64,000 bases of DNA from Whitmania pigra (GCA_021613335.1 JAJTWR010000281.1:1168501-1232500); one strand, 5' to 3'; shown: positions 23,391-40,744, numbered from the stretch's first letter. A program made the numbers and translations. The notes: a model not told the origin generated them from the sequence alone.

Positions 23391-26120
23391 ATGGGGATGG
23401 ATTATCTGTACTTCTTCCTTGCTGTAGTATCGCTTGCGAAATCAAGCTTTGTTGAAGAAGAAGGGGTTTTAGTTCTCTCAAAAAATGATTTTGAGGAAGC
23501 TCAAAAGCAATTCCAGAATTTGCTCGTTGAATTTTGTTAGTTTCTACTTAATCGTCTGAATGCAGTGCAACGTTTTTATTTAAAAGTCATGATTTTGTTC
23601 AGATTCACCTTGGTGTGGACACTGCAAATCAATAGCTCCAGAATTCCATAAAGCTGCCCAGGTTTTAAAAGAACAGGGATCAGATATTCGCTTGGCCAAA
23701 GTTGATGCTACCAGTGAAACTGAATTGGGACTAAAATATAATATCTCTGGCTATCCGACATTCAAATTTTTCCTTGGCAACAGGCAGAGAGTTCTGGACT
23801 ATTCAGCTGGTCGCCAAGCTTCTGACTTTGTTTCATACGTGAACAGGAAGACCGGACCTCCAGCTCAAGTTATCCAAAATGTTGAAACTGCTAAAGAGTT
23901 TGCCTCTCTTTCAGAGTTTGCTCTCTTTGGATTTTTCAAAGTTTGTGAAAGTTTTGTTTTTGATATAGCCGAGTTTAATGCTACAAGAATTTTGTTTTCT
24001 TAATTGATACAAATATCTCATAATTAATCTGATAAATTATTTAATTAATTTACTTCATAATGGAATGGGTTGGATGTTGAATGATGCTCCAAATTAAGGA
24101 TCTTAATGTTTTAATTAAAGTTTGCGATTGTACTTTGCTCGATTATGTGCCATAAGTTAAAATTTAACTTCCAGAATCCAGAAAACAGGAAGGCTTTTGA
24201 AGAGGTCATTTTTGACCATGACCAATATGTGGCTGCTGTCACTGATGATGATCAAGTGTTTCAAGAGTTTGGAATCCTTGAGGACACTGTTGTGGCTTTC
24301 AAGAAGGTTGCCTTCTGCATATATCAATGGGGATTTGTTTGATTTTATTTTTGAATCAGCTATTTGATAACCAACAAAGTTTCAGTTATGTTATTTTTGT
24401 TTTATATAGTGGTTTTTTACATTTTTTTGTGATTAATGTAGTAAATTTAAATTGATGAATTTCTTTTCCAGTTTGATGAGCAAAAAGTTGAACTGAAGTC
24501 GGATTTCACTTATCAAAGTATAAAAAAGTTTATAAATGAGCATCACTTGCCTCTTGTTACTGAATTCTTGGAGGAAAATGTCCAGAAAGTCTTCACCACT
24601 GAGGTCCAGCTGTACACCATTCTCTTCATTGGAAAGAGCCATGAATCATATCAGCAGATTTATAATGAATTTAATTTGGCGGCTCTGAAATTCAGAGGAA
24701 AGGTTTGTTTAATTTTGGTCATTTCAATTTTTGTTGCAGTTCATTTGCTAGGTCCTTAATCTCTATAAATATTTTAGCCTAGTATACCTTTAGAAAGTAT
24801 TGAATTAATTAACCATTTTGTTGAAGGTGTTATTTGTCTTTGTTGATCTCGATGAACAAGACAATTTTAAAGTCCTAGAGTTCTTTGGCATTCCGCTCAA
24901 AGATTGTCCCACTTATCGCTTCGTTAACCTTGGCTCGGACGAACCTCTTAAGTACAAACCCGAGGTGACTGCCATCGACAAAGCTTCAATGGAGACCTTC
25001 GTTGGAAATGTCCTTGAGGGGAAAATAAAGGTTTCTAAACTGCTATTTAACATTTGAAATTTTTGTTATGTAGTCAAAATAGTTGTAAGATAATGTTTTG
25101 GAAGTAATAAATGACATCTGCAGTTAAGTTAAGGGTAACTTGCAGCTTGTGTTTCGCATCACTGTGCATATTTGCTTCCAGGCTTTTTACAAGACTCAAG
25201 ATGTTCCTTCTGATTGGGACTCCAAGCCGGTCAAAGTGCTTGTAGGAAATAATTTCCACACTGTTGTTGACTCCACGCCAAAGAATGTCATTGTCCTCTT
25301 TTGTGAGTACATAAATACCAGGCTTAAAGACATCTTGATTTATTGGATGCATGCATCACATTTATTGCAATCATTTCTTCCTAAAGATGTCCCATGGTGT
25401 GGCATCTGCAAAAGACTCGACCCCATATGGGATCAGCTCGGAGAGAAGTACCAAAATGGCGACAAGGTGCTCGTGTCAAAGTTCGACTCGGCCGAAAACG
25501 AACTGGAAGATTTGTCAATAAAATCCTTTCCCACGATTAAGCTTTTTGTTAAGAATACAAAACAGGTAGGCAAACTGAAGAGCTTCTTTGTTGCCATTTC
25601 TTATTTGTGTTATAATAAATTCACCAATGTTATTCTCAGGTGATTGAATATGATGGCGTGAGGACTTTGGAAGCTTTTGTGACATTCGTTGAAAGTGATG
25701 GCAAGGTGAACTTATTAGCAGATTTGTGATGATTTGTTGCTAAAGTTTTTTAGAAATTTGATAATGGCTGCACAGATTTATGATTGAATTGTGCATCTTC
25801 AGTGTATCTTAATTCACCTTTGGAGGGCCTGTGTTATTTACCTGATAAAACCTTCTTTAATAATATTAATACTACTTGTAATAATAAATAAGTGGATTTG
25901 TATGGTGCCAAGAGTGCTTAGACAATCTATATAGAACTGCTTCTCCTGTGCAACCTATTTGTTAGAAGCAGACTTCTCTTCCTGAACCAACTTGCCAAGG
26001 TTATTTGATTTTTCAATGACTTAAAATTAATTAATTAATTAATTTCTGCAGACGATCACTTTGCCCGAGGAAGAGAGGGAGCCTGAAGATGTTGCCACTG
26101 AGGTGAAGGACGAGTTGTGA
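23391..26120 (+). CDS. P4HB: Protein disulfide isomerase, PDIA1/P4HB type, a' site CGIC
   Basis: ER-lumen oxidoreductase that forms and rearranges disulfides. Exons: 23391-23535, 23603-23940, 24175-24306, 24472-24702, 24827-25030, 25182-25302, 25387-25565, 25640-25705 and 26052-26120; 494 residues (human P4HB 508). A signal peptide covers residues 1-20 ([13 protein letters not shown]). The a domain has SPWCGHCK with cis-Pro in SGYPTFKF. The b and b' domains include [18 protein letters not shown]. The a' domain has [18 protein letters not shown] with SFPTIKLF. The acidic tail ends in the retention signal KDEL. Both active sites are split by introns at the same place (after the first base of the Tyr codon), as expected from internal domain duplication. 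The oddity is CGIC instead of CGHC in a'. A polyadenylation signal lies at 26505-26510. An ER subtype other than P4HB (e.g. PDIA-like paralogue) is possible. Confidence 0.92.
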
Positions 26121-27119
26121 AAAGGATCACTTTGAAGATGCATTGTTATTACTCATCTTTGGATTCTGCTCTCTTTGTTTCTGCTCTTGTTGTTGTGATG
26201 TTTTGTTATTGTTATATTTTGGATTGTTTTCTTTCAGAGTCACCTTTTAATCAAAATATTATGATATAATATATGATAATATAATCTGTGTTATAAAATA
26301 GGAAAGTGGTGGTGAACTGACCACGTTCTATTGATTTGTTAGAGGATTATATCGAGTTTTGTTCCAGATGCTGAAGTGTAAAACCAGTGTTTTTGGATTT
26401 ATGTTTATTTTTAAATGCTCGAGTTGTGACTCACATTTGAGAGTTGCTTTTGAATTTTGATGAGTCTCAATCAATATTTTGCTCTGTTTTTTTTAGAATT
26501 AGTGAATAAATTTCAAGTTGTAAAAATATGCTTTCAGACTCATTGGATATTCTATTGGTTGCATATTTTTATTTAATTAGTGATTAATCAGTTGACTGGT
26601 GTGGTGGTAGGTCTGAAGTTATTTGCAATTATGTTGATTGGTGGATCAGAATGTCTCTGCATTGACATGTGATTTTATTTAGGTTAGGCATATGTTTTAT
26701 GGTGAAGTAGACTGCAATTTGGGACTTTTTTCGGTTTCTGTTAACAGTAAAACGTTCAACTTGGAATTAGGATCCAGCACCTCAGTGAAAGCTTATTTTA
26801 TGATTTATCAGTTATCACCTGCAATATTATCTTAAATTTTAATAAAATATGACTAGAACTATTTTTATAGAAATGGTGTCGTATTGCTAAAAACTTCCGA
26901 ATAAAAATACCTAATACCAAAGTAGAGTAGTTAAGAATATTTTTGGTTTTTGACCGTTAACTTTCGAATTCGGGGCAGCATTGTGTTCGAAAAATTCAGC
27001 GAGAATGAAACTTTTTCATCCCGAGAAAAGCACAATATTCGACGCAAGTTTTAGGAATTTATAAAAAGTTCTTAACTGTACATATTTTGCTAAATCATAT
27101 TATCATCATTTGTTCCCAG
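26121..27119. other. PDI 3' region and spacer before DRC3
   Basis: AT-rich. AATAAA at 26505-26510 probably ends the PDI transcript. The 5' exon that should carry the DRC3 start codon was not found here with confidence. Confidence 0.5.
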
Positions 27120-29620
27120 CCAACAGTTGATACCGACGTTACAAATAATTGGTGGGAGGAACAAAGTAGGTACAAACTTAAAGAGCCTGGAGTCATCGAC
27201 AGTATCCTCTTGACGCAGATGGTCTTTGACCAGGGACCAAAGGATTACGGTCTCATTCTGGCCAAAGAAGAGGGAATTGACTTCAGGGACGTTTTGCGCC
27301 TGAGAATTAGTTTCAAAAGTATTTATGCAAAACGCTATTTACGCGAGTTTCATTACCTCGGTGATAAGGAAATGAGGAAATGAGGAAATTTTATACAAAT
27401 TGCAGCAGATTGAACTTTCTTAATCAGATATCCTGAAAATAGCTAATTTGTGGAACTTCACGAATTTGGTCAAGCTGCAACTGGACAACAACAGCATATC
27501 GAAGATTGAAGGCATCAGTCACATGGTTAATTTGGAATGGCTGGGTAAGTGCACTTTATGAACTTTTAACGTTTATTCGCACACAGAAGTCAAACAATTC
27601 GAAAGTAAAACATAATGTAATTTTTATCCCTGCAACTAGATCTTTCCTTCAATGTCATTACGAAAATTGAAAATCTGGAGAACTTGGAAAAACTGAAGGA
27701 TCTGACGCTATTTCACAATCAGATCCAAGTTCTGGAAAACATGGACGACCTTAAGAGTTTGGAAATTTTTTCCGTTGGAAAAAACAATTTGCAAGATTTA
27801 GACAACGTAAGCACAGTTTGTTTCAAGAAAATATTTTCTATAAACATACAGACCATTATTTAAAATCGCTGTATTCAAATTGGTTAATTGGCTTGGCTAT
27901 TACATAATCATTTGCATTAAAACAAGTAGTGGTTAGTTATTAAAAACTGCTTTTGTATCATAATTTGCTTTAAAATTGATAGTGGCTTGGCATAACTGAA
28001 AGTGAAATTGTCACAAGTATTTAACTTAACATTAATTCGATTTTTATCGGGTTCTAACTTTAAAATGTAACAAAACATCACTAAAGGGATGGCAGCCTCG
28101 TAATGTGATAATATGTTGTCATCAGGTAATGTATCTCCGCAATTTCACCTCGCTCAAGTCTGTCAATCTCGTAGACAATCCGATGACGTCAAATGAGGAT
28201 TATCGTCTGCTGATGTTGGTCTACGTACCTCATCTCAAGTACATCGACTACTCCTTAGTTAACGACGATCAGGTATGATTGTAGGCAATTCAGGTGACAT
28301 GGATTCAAATCAAAAGCAAAATGAAAATTATCATGCGCATTTTTATTTAAAATGCATTTTGAAATAAAAAATAAATAATTAAAATATTAGCTTTCCAACG
28401 GCAGCGTACATATGAGTCCAAACTCATAGTTATAATGGTAATAATTCTACAATAACTAAAAGAAAAACTAATCTCGGTAATATTATATTTCAATTACCAC
28501 AGAGAGAAAAAGCCAAAGTGAAGTTTGAGAATATTGTCTTAAAATTGGAAGCTAAAGATGAGATCATGCAGACGGAACAGGATAAAAAAGACAGGGAGGA
28601 CAGAAGGCTGTCCTACTTTAAGGTAGTAAATTCAAGTAAATTTTTTAAGAGTATTTAAAAACTTAAATATTATTAGCGTTGTTAATATTACATTAGTACT
28701 ATTTAATAATTGACGACCTGGGCGTCGGTAGCCTATTAGCTAAGGCCTTTTTTGGTTTGGTGTGGCTCTGTTAGGAGTTCAAATCCAAGAGATTCTTCAA
28801 CTTAAAAGAACATTTTTTGTTTAATTATTTAATAAAAACTACAAACATAAAAGAATGTACAACGCCATCGGCTATTGATGATGTCAATTATTAGATAAAT
28901 TATTTGAGTTAAGTACAAATTAAGTATTCAGAATTTTATTAAACAAAATAATAATAACATCAATGCATCTTAATTATAACAACAGTTTATATTAATGCCA
29001 GTGAAACATACTTTAAAATATTTAATTATTTAATTAACTGATTATCAGAAATCGTTCCTTGAGGATTTTGCTGACGAGAAGTTGGTTGGTATTCTGCTGC
29101 ACGAAGACGATGAAGACTCAAAACTGAAATTATGGTGGATCATTGAGAAGCTGTTTGCTGAATATCCTTTTAAGAAAAACATTATTAATTGTAACATGCT
29201 ATGTAATGATAATAATAATAATAACAAATAATTTTAAAGTAATAGTAACAATAATACGATATTGATATAATTCATGAATCAACCCAGTCGACAGCTAGCA
29301 TTTTTATCAGTATAACAGTTGCCCATAATTACTAAAAATAAATATAAATTTTACATAAAGTAATAAAACATTTAGCAATTTTAACTATACAAGCTCTCCT
29401 TGCTAAGGTCCTTGACCCAGAAACTTGAACTTTCCGTGGTGAGATTCAAGAGATGACCAAAGAGTTGTTCGAATTCGGTCTTCAGCAGCACGAAGCGAGA
29501 GAGGAAGAACTGTCGAGTTTCAAGGCGAGCATGGACAGTCTCATCAACACTAGCACTACGTTCAGCATCATGAAGATTGATAAGTTTCTTGAGCACAAAC
29601 GAAAGGTGATGACGATGACG

Positions 29621-29651
<31 letters not shown>

Positions 29652-31288
29652 CGACGACGATGATGATATAAACATCGTTTTTTTTACTTTTAATGGTAGA
29701 CACCATGGTGCGTGCAGGTTAGCCGAATGGGTTACGTGCCTGCATACGGCGGTAATGACAACAGTCGTAATGTGTCGTCTTCGAAACCCAGCCTACACTG
29801 TCGCCAGCGACCTTGGGAAGAGACGCTATATAAATGGTTACAAGAAGCGCCTCTGATGCTATGCACATGGCGCTGTATAAATGAAGTTACAATCTACACA
29901 ATAAACTTACCGTTGTAGCTTATTGTATTGTATATTGTAAAACTGTGATATCATATTAATTTTAGCACAATAATAAACTTTAATTCTTAATTTATTTAGC
30001 TTTAATTTAAAACCATTAAATTATTTCTCTTAAACAAAACTTTTGCACCTTTACTTTCCATTCAATCCAGCTTTGGATCGAGTTGGATACACTTGATCTC
30101 GATGGCTTCAATGAAACGAAATCTGCCTACAATAAGGATTTGGATGAACTTTTCAACTGTCTCGTGCATGAGGAGCTGCACGTGGTTGAAGATGTCAATG
30201 TGAGTGGCCACCTCTGGGTAGGGGATAAATTGGGAGAATTTGTTATTAATAATAATAAATAATTTATTATAGGTATCTTATGTGATCACGTCATCACCTT
30301 AATTCTTTTTGTTTCTCAGTACCAGCGGTTGAGATAATTGTGAAAAATTTACAAGTGAAATTTATTGTATTTAAGTAAAGATACTTTGAATGCATAGAAT
30401 GCTGATATCGCATTTGACTCCGATGATGACCATGTTGATGACGATGACGATGACTACAGCGATGATGATGATTCAGGACATAATCAATCAGCTGGAGTTA
30501 AACCTCACGGAAATGGTGATGTCCTTCAAGACTCACATCCACACGAAAATCTCTTCCATCAGGGAGAGAGCCAACCAGTTCTACGAGGATTTGCTTCAAG
30601 AAGCCAACAACTTGGCAGAGAAGAAAAGGCGACCAGACGAGTTTGACGACATACCGGGAGAAATTATGCACGTAATTAAATCAGTTTATAATGTTGTTAA
30701 TGGACTTAGTTTACCTAAGTTATTAATTTATGCAATTTAGGTTTCTTGTATTTTCAGCAACGATACATATATATGATACAGACTGTGAATTCTTTTAGAT
30801 TAAAGCTTCTGTTGACTAAGAGTGATTGTTTATATTAAATCAAGTTTTATAAAGATATTTGAGACTTTGTAGCGTAGTAACCAATGAAACCTTCTTTCAC
30901 TGAGTTACCTACCCGCATTAATAACAAGAGCAGTAAATGCACTAAGTGTTATCGCAATACATTGGCGCACTACAAATGTTACGCTCATGATGTTCATTTT
31001 AAATTTGTCTCACTCTAAAAAAATCCCCTGAAGTTGGCGGGAGACAAGATGCTGTTGACAGTGACAATCCAAACCTGTCACGACCAACGCTTGGCTAAGA
31101 TCGACTACATTCAAGACCACATTTATCACCGTCTGCACAACTACGTTCCAAATATCATCGACGAGTTGCACGAACGTGTGGAAGTGAAGCGGAACAGGGA
31201 AAGGATCCAGGAAATCTGCCATTTTGTGGAGTTCCACAGAACCGATGGAGAACACGTCTTCGAACTTCTCGGAAACCTCATGACTTGA
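27120..31288 (+). CDS. DRC3: DRC3 (LRRC48), nexin-dynein regulatory complex subunit
   Basis: Axonemal leucine-rich-repeat and coiled-coil protein of the nexin-dynein regulatory complex, needed for ciliary waveform. Exons: 27120-27318, 27428-27544, 27640-27806, 28126-28272, 28503-28622, 29049-29161, 29431-29605, 30071-30199, 30477-30671 and 31034-31288; about 538 residues from the first codon shown (human 523). Family blocks include EPGVID, ILKIANLWNFTNLVKLQLDN, IEGISHMVNLEWLDLSFN, then an LRR cap (DNPMTSNEDY), LFEFGLQQHEAREEELSSF, and a long helical C-terminus ending RNRERIQEICHFVEFH. The first exon opens after an acceptor (ttcccag) and lacks an obvious Met, so an upstream exon with the start is missing from this model. 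The exon 6 to 7 join uses an apparent AT-AC intron (separate entry). A SINE lies in the next intron. Confidence 0.88.
29162..29430 (+). other. Probable U12-type AT-AC intron in DRC3
   Basis: No GT-AG choice joins DRC3 exons 6 and 7 in frame. The exon 6 side reads GA|ATATCCTTTT, exactly the minor-spliceosome 5' consensus ATATCCTT. Near the other end TCCTTGAC (29409-29416) fits the U12 branch consensus TCCTTRAC, followed 14 bases after the branch A by AC|TTTCCG at 29430. This choice removes an in-frame TGA (29426-29428) and keeps phase: GA plus T, then seven codons to the Met of MTKELFEFGL. Length 269 bases. Confidence 0.75.
29600..29672 (+). repeat. (GAT)n microsatellite in DRC3 intron 7
   Basis: gatgatgacgatgatg triplets directly after the donor of exon 7 (AAG|gtgatg at 29605). 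A similar gat tract at about 30420-30470 abuts the acceptor of exon 9, so the two ends of neighbouring introns carry the same simple repeat. Confidence 0.85.
29712..29895 (+). mobile_element. tRNA-derived SINE, copy in DRC3 intron 7
   Basis: gtgcaggttagccgaatggg to ataaatgaagttac, matching the 15559 copy along its whole length, including the box-B-like cttcgaaaccc and the doubled gcgctatataaatgg / gcgctgtataaatg body. Same strand as the host gene. Confidence 0.85.
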
Positions 31289-31764
31289 AAGAAACGCCTG
31301 CTTGGCTCACCGCCATTGACTTCATTTAATTTTTCATTCAATTTAATTACGCGTTTCTGACTGTTGTTGGTTTTTTTTTGTTTTTTTTTAATTTGGGATT
31401 TATTAGGTTTAGGTTTAAATTACGAATGTTTTTTAAAGCAAGCATAAAAGTAGGTCTTGAAAAATAATTAAAAATATTGCATCTATTGAGTAATATTTCG
31501 CCTAAGAATTTGTGCGGCGCACACCGCTCTTAGACCAAATAGGCTGAAGGATAGGTGTAGATTTTCGACTTTCGAACCGCGAGAAACTTCTGTAAGTTGT
31601 TGGTACTTTAAAAGTCGAAACTGAAAAAGTTGTTATTGTGGCAGTAAATACGACGACAAGCCGAAATACGACAGCAACTACTCAATTGAATCGTTTGCAA
31701 ATACTCGTTTCGACTGCAGATTGAAGCGTTCGGATTTTTAAGAAAGGAAAGCAACTTTGTCGGT
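31289..31764. other. Spacer between DRC3 and the TRAF6-like gene
   Basis: About 475 bases including the DRC3 3'UTR and the TRAF promoter/5'UTR. No canonical AATAAA follows the DRC3 stop nearby. Nothing else is recognised. Confidence 0.45.
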
Positions 31765-35943
<4,179 letters not shown>

Positions 35944-36763
35944 ACAAAAAGCAAAGAAACCATAGACAGAAAAAAAAAATAACAACAATCAAAACCGTCT
36001 AAAAATGATGACCTTTTCTCTTGTTTTTAATTATTGCATGTTTTAACCAATGCCGAAAGGTAGCGTGACTTTCTGATGCGTGAGCATCGATTTGAACTGC
36101 ATTCACATCCGGACTTTGCTCCAGGATCGTTGGACTTTGAAGTGTTTTATTTATTCTTTCAAGTCGTTTTGTGGCCTCTTTCCTAAGCTGAGCGAGCAGT
36201 TTCAGGTCAACTCGACCTGCGTTACGCCAGCGCTTTTAAAAGGACGCCTTTGCTTCTGAACTTTTTGCCTATTTTATTGTTAAGATATTTCATGTAGTAG
36301 TAGGAGACTCATTTCGTCCAATGAATTGTCCGGTTTTCTTCTCGAAACGAGAAAGTCTTTTGTGGCGGGTTAGTCTCGCTTATCGGGTTTGTTATTCCCT
36401 GCTTTACCCCACCGGAATAAAATTTGGACGTTTGGAAAATGTGACAACTTTACAGTCTATTTCGGAACACGCATAAAACATTAAAGTAAAAATTATGTAT
36501 AAAAAACGAATGATGAGCGAATGAAAGGAAAAGATTTTTTTTACAGTTTCAGGCCACCTCGAATGCTCGTTTGAACCGAAAGTTTCGAAGAAAACACGGA
36601 CGAAGAAGATCATAGAAAGAAAAGAACTTAAAAGTGAGGCGCCAAACGTTGCCACGACATTAATTAACCTGATTCAGCGAAATGGAAGATATCAATATAA
36701 TGTCTGGATCTACCGCATCGGAATAGACCTTGACTTTGACTTAAAATAACCAAAAAATTTCCT
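35944..36763. other. Convergent spacer, TRAF6-like / TMEM272-like
   Basis: 3' regions of both genes. AATAAA on + at 36416-36421. On the minus strand aataaataaaac lies near 36150. No gene seen. Confidence 0.45.
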
Positions 36764-38586
36764 TCAAGCAGTCTGAAGGTCACTTTCAGCACAGCTGAGT
36801 CTCTGCCTTTGAGCTCCACCTCGAAATTTGAATCCGGGCCAAGCGACTGCCTCGTATCTGGTGAAGTACCAGTAAAGAATCCAGAGAACGTTTCCGAAGC
36901 AATTCATAAGAGAAGCCTTAGTGGCATCTGAGTCAAAGCTGAGAACTAGTGAAGTGATGACGCAAAAGCCGAAACAAGCCAGTGAGGTGAGGGCGTAGGA
37001 AGCCGTTGTTATCCAGAATGAGTACGTGTACAAGATTGGGTTGCAGTATCTGGTACTTGTTTCATCGCTTGGTTCGAAGTCGTTGTAAATGCGGTAAATC
37101 CACACGCTCCCTGGAATGAATGAGTGAATGAATAAATGAATGAGCAACTAGCTCAAAGATATTGAATTATAAAGGAATTTTAACGAATAAATACATTTTT
37201 ACCTATTATAAATTAAAATTTCTTTAATTGAAACACATTATATTATATTACATTATTAAAAACTTAACTAATTATTTCAAATGAAAAACATTTGCCAAAC
37301 AAGCATGGCAAACTTTTATCCAACCAGTTATAAACCAGGCCAGCAGAAACCAGCTGAGAACCACTGCCAGCGGATTGGTTTTGACATCCTCTTTGGTCTT
37401 GTGGCCGCAGCCATTGACCCAACTCTGTATGAGGTTAAGAAGGTTTTTGACAACCCCGAAGCAACCGCCGACGATGAGATATATGGGAATGTAAGGCTCT
37501 CGCTTGCACTCGTGTAGATAGACGGTACCTCAAAGGAGTGTTGGATTATCGTATTAGGTAATTATTGATCATTTAATTACTTAATTAACAGCAATTTATC
37601 GTGATGATAGAGTTATTTGGAATAAGATCCAGCATTATCCTACCGACTGCTATCATGGATAGAGGAATGGCCAACGTTGCAGCAATAAGGATCCATCCCG
37701 CTGTTAAAGAAGTTAACAAAAATATAATGCTATGTTTAATTGAATTTCATGAAAATTAATAATTGGTTAATAATGATAATAATAAAAACTACAACAATGA
37801 TGAATTAATAAAATATGTAATTATAATTATATTAAATTATATAATTATATTAAATAATTTATTATAATTATCATTAATAAATTATAATTATCATTACTTA
37901 ATAGTGATACAGAGTGATTAATGATCATTATTGACTGATTAATATGAATGAAAACATATTTCAAATTCTTTCACAAGTTAAGTAGAATTTTCAGGGTCTT
38001 ATTAGTCACTTTCTTCGATATATAAATATTTTATCATAAATTATTTGTCAAATTTCATCAATTTATTATCTTGAAGTTTACGTTGAATAAGACCCAAATA
38101 TTTCAAATAAAATATAACAAATGACATTCAGTAAGTTCCAGTATAGTTTTGGTTGTCCATGCAGCTTATGAGCTCACACGAAAGACAGTTCATTATTGAG
38201 ACAAGACAACAAACACCTTGTAACTCTATACTCGACTTCTCTCTATTTATAGTCATACGTATATACTGTTTACGTAACTACAAATTTATGCTAGTGGTCA
38301 TTAGTGACCCTTCGTTTTGTTAAAATAATTAAAAAACACTTACTTGTCTCAAAAAGTATGAGAGCAAATTTGCCGAAAAAGTCAACGAAGCTGCTCGATC
38401 GACTGTAAGCTGACTTTACTCTGCCGATGAAACCTAAACTACTCTCGGTATTCGTTATCAACCTTTGGGCAGCTGTATTAATAATAATATTATTAATGTA
38501 GTAAATAATTTATGATGATCGTTATTAGGAAAGTTTTACGTACCAGTGTTGCGCAGGAGAGGGTTAACTTGATCAACTCTGTCTTG
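36764..38586 (-). CDS. TMEM272-like multipass membrane protein (3' exons)
   Basis: Five exons whose phases all agree: 38586-38544, 38472-38344, 37700-37644, 37528-37325 and 37110-36764, giving at least 258 residues. It resembles TMEM272-like proteins by the block EPYIPIYLIVGGCFG followed by an aromatic/hydrophobic helix, GSVWIYRIYNDF, and a Cys before LYTYSFW. Four hydrophobic helices are visible: ILIAATLAIPLSMIAVG, IPIYLIVGGCFGVV, LSWFLLAWFITG and a pair of segments around SYALTSLACFGFCVITSL. Function is unknown. The start exon was not found; the first exon listed (14 codons) is the least sure. Family assignment rests on memory of that block. Confidence 0.68.
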
Positions 38587-40744
38587 CTAAAATTCGAGTT
38601 GAGTAGTTGTTGCAATAATTTCACTAAATATTTTAAAATCTTAAATAAACTTGGCAATTTTTTCTAAGCCCTTAACTGGAAAAAAGCTAATGTAAAGTTT
38701 AAAAAATTACCATTTTTCCGTAGATTTTCATGGATTGTTTGGGACATCAACAAATTCAAAACGTCCTCGATCAAAGATCGATGTTTAACACTTCAAATCC
38801 TTCCAATGATTGAAATCAGAATTTATTTTATAATCCAATAAACCTCCCTGATACTTCGAAATGTTAATTATGTGCAGCGTTGTTTTGCATGGAATTAACT
38901 GCTATTTTCGAAATTGATCGTCAAAAGGTTCTTCTTAGAAAAATAATCCACCCAAGCTAATCGCTTCTCGAACAAAAGAAGTACAAAATGCGAACATAGC
39001 AAAGCTCGTTATTGCCAACGGTATCAGCAAAACCATTAAAGAAGAAATAGAGCTTCAACGGAAGTTGCACTGCGGAAATGCGTTCCACTTTTTTTGGGGA
39101 GGGAAGAGAACTTATTCAAACAAATCAATCGCGGATGAGTTGCACGATCTGGAAAACATGACTCCAGCGACTAACAGGTGCAACCAACTCACGAACTAGA
39201 GAAAAAGGTTTTATCGATCCTCTAGCAATACAGGTGAAAACGCAGGTGCGCATCCTTCCATTGCACAGTCTTTCTCTGTAATGCGAGGTGGAATTAATTT
39301 CCCAACAAATAAATTAAGCACACCATTTCCATAATAAATAGAATAAAATGCGAGCATCACTTTTAACTTTCCTAGATGCTTTAATTCATTTTAACTTTAA
39401 AAAAAGGAATTGTTTCACGGTGTCGACATTTAAGCGGAATCATCGATCCACAAACAAGCGTTGCCTGGATAAATTTAATGGAAGACCCAGATACAGTGCA
39501 TACCATTAGGTGCATTTTTGTTCTTATAATATCAAATCAAATTTCAACTTCTACTTTTGACAGGAATATTATTTCCTTAACATTTTAAAAACTAGGAAGT
39601 GTTACTGAGTTAGCAGTTCAAGTTTTGAAAAAAAAAACCAACTCTCTTAATATTCTTCAAGTTAGACCAGGTTAGAATAAATTCCTTAAATAGCCAATTT
39701 CTCGATGCTGACCAATTGGAATCAAGCTAAGGCCAATTTCGTAGAAGGTTAACGGCCAGAACAGTCTTAGAAGGAGCACGAATTGGAGCAACCACACTTT
39801 GAAACGCCCTTGCAGCCGTGCCGCCTCGTTTGCTTGCAGTCCTTTTGATGGTTTGATGAAGTACGGCACCTTTCTTACTCTTGTCGGACTTTTCATAAAA
39901 CTTTTCTAGGCTTGTTTGTGACATCATATCAATAATTCTTTAATCTATAGTTTGTTTTTTGTCCCTGTCTCTATTATTTTATTTTACTCCATTTTGTTTA
40001 CTCACTTTTATTCTATTCTTATCTTATTTTATTTTATTTCATAGACTGTATATTTGTGAGCTTTTGTTCGCCGTGCCTTTACATCCCTTCGGGATTACAT
40101 CGAGCACGTAAAATATTGGATAAATAAATGAAATGTAAAAAAAAATGAAATGTTGTTTGACAGATGAAGTCTTTAAAAACTCTCACTGAGGTTTCCTTTT
40201 TCATCCTCTTTGTCAGCCCTTGACCAAGCACCTTGTCCGATTCCCGCCACGCCTTCTTCTCCCTGCTGGAGGGAAACTTTATTTTTTGCTTTGGAGGGAT
40301 CCACTGGAGAGCCTTATTATAATAATCAGCTTTTGTGATTCCTATAATAAAAATTATTTACTTTAAGAGTCGTAAACCTTAAAAACAACATCAAAGGCAT
40401 TTATCGATGAACCTTGGCCAAGTTTATGCAACGTAACTGTATATTAAGCTGTTTTGATGAGTTTTATGTTTTGTGCGCTCGCATGACTAGAGGTGGAACA
40501 GAAAGCAGAAAAAAACAATCTTGGACAACTGTAGAACTCATCCGGAAGTTCCTGGGCTCAAGGCCATTAAGATATTTTACCTCCCACCTAACACAATAAG
40601 TAAGCTCCAACCTAAGAATTCATAAACCTTTTGTTGTTAGCAAACACGTATGCACTGTCGCCAATATAAAATATCAATTGCTGTTGTGTGAACAAAAACA
40701 TTATAAACATGTGCGTGTATATTCTTATTTATTAACGCACATTA
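38587..40744. other. No confirmed gene; LINE 3' end and coding-like patches
   Basis: 39950-40135 looks like a LINE 3'UTR: a small hairpin (atccc-ttc-gggat near 40084) is followed by a ataaataaat tail. The minus strand at about 40340-40195 is open for roughly 50 codons (KALQWIPPKQKIKFPSSREK) and could be an R2-like N-terminal fragment. On + about 38955-39180 is open for about 70 codons without a start. I assign none of these. Confidence 0.35.

Noticed and set aside
28718..28795. tRNA-like stretch with gagttcaaatcc
   Set aside because: Arms do not pair; probably an old SINE head, but too diverged to call.
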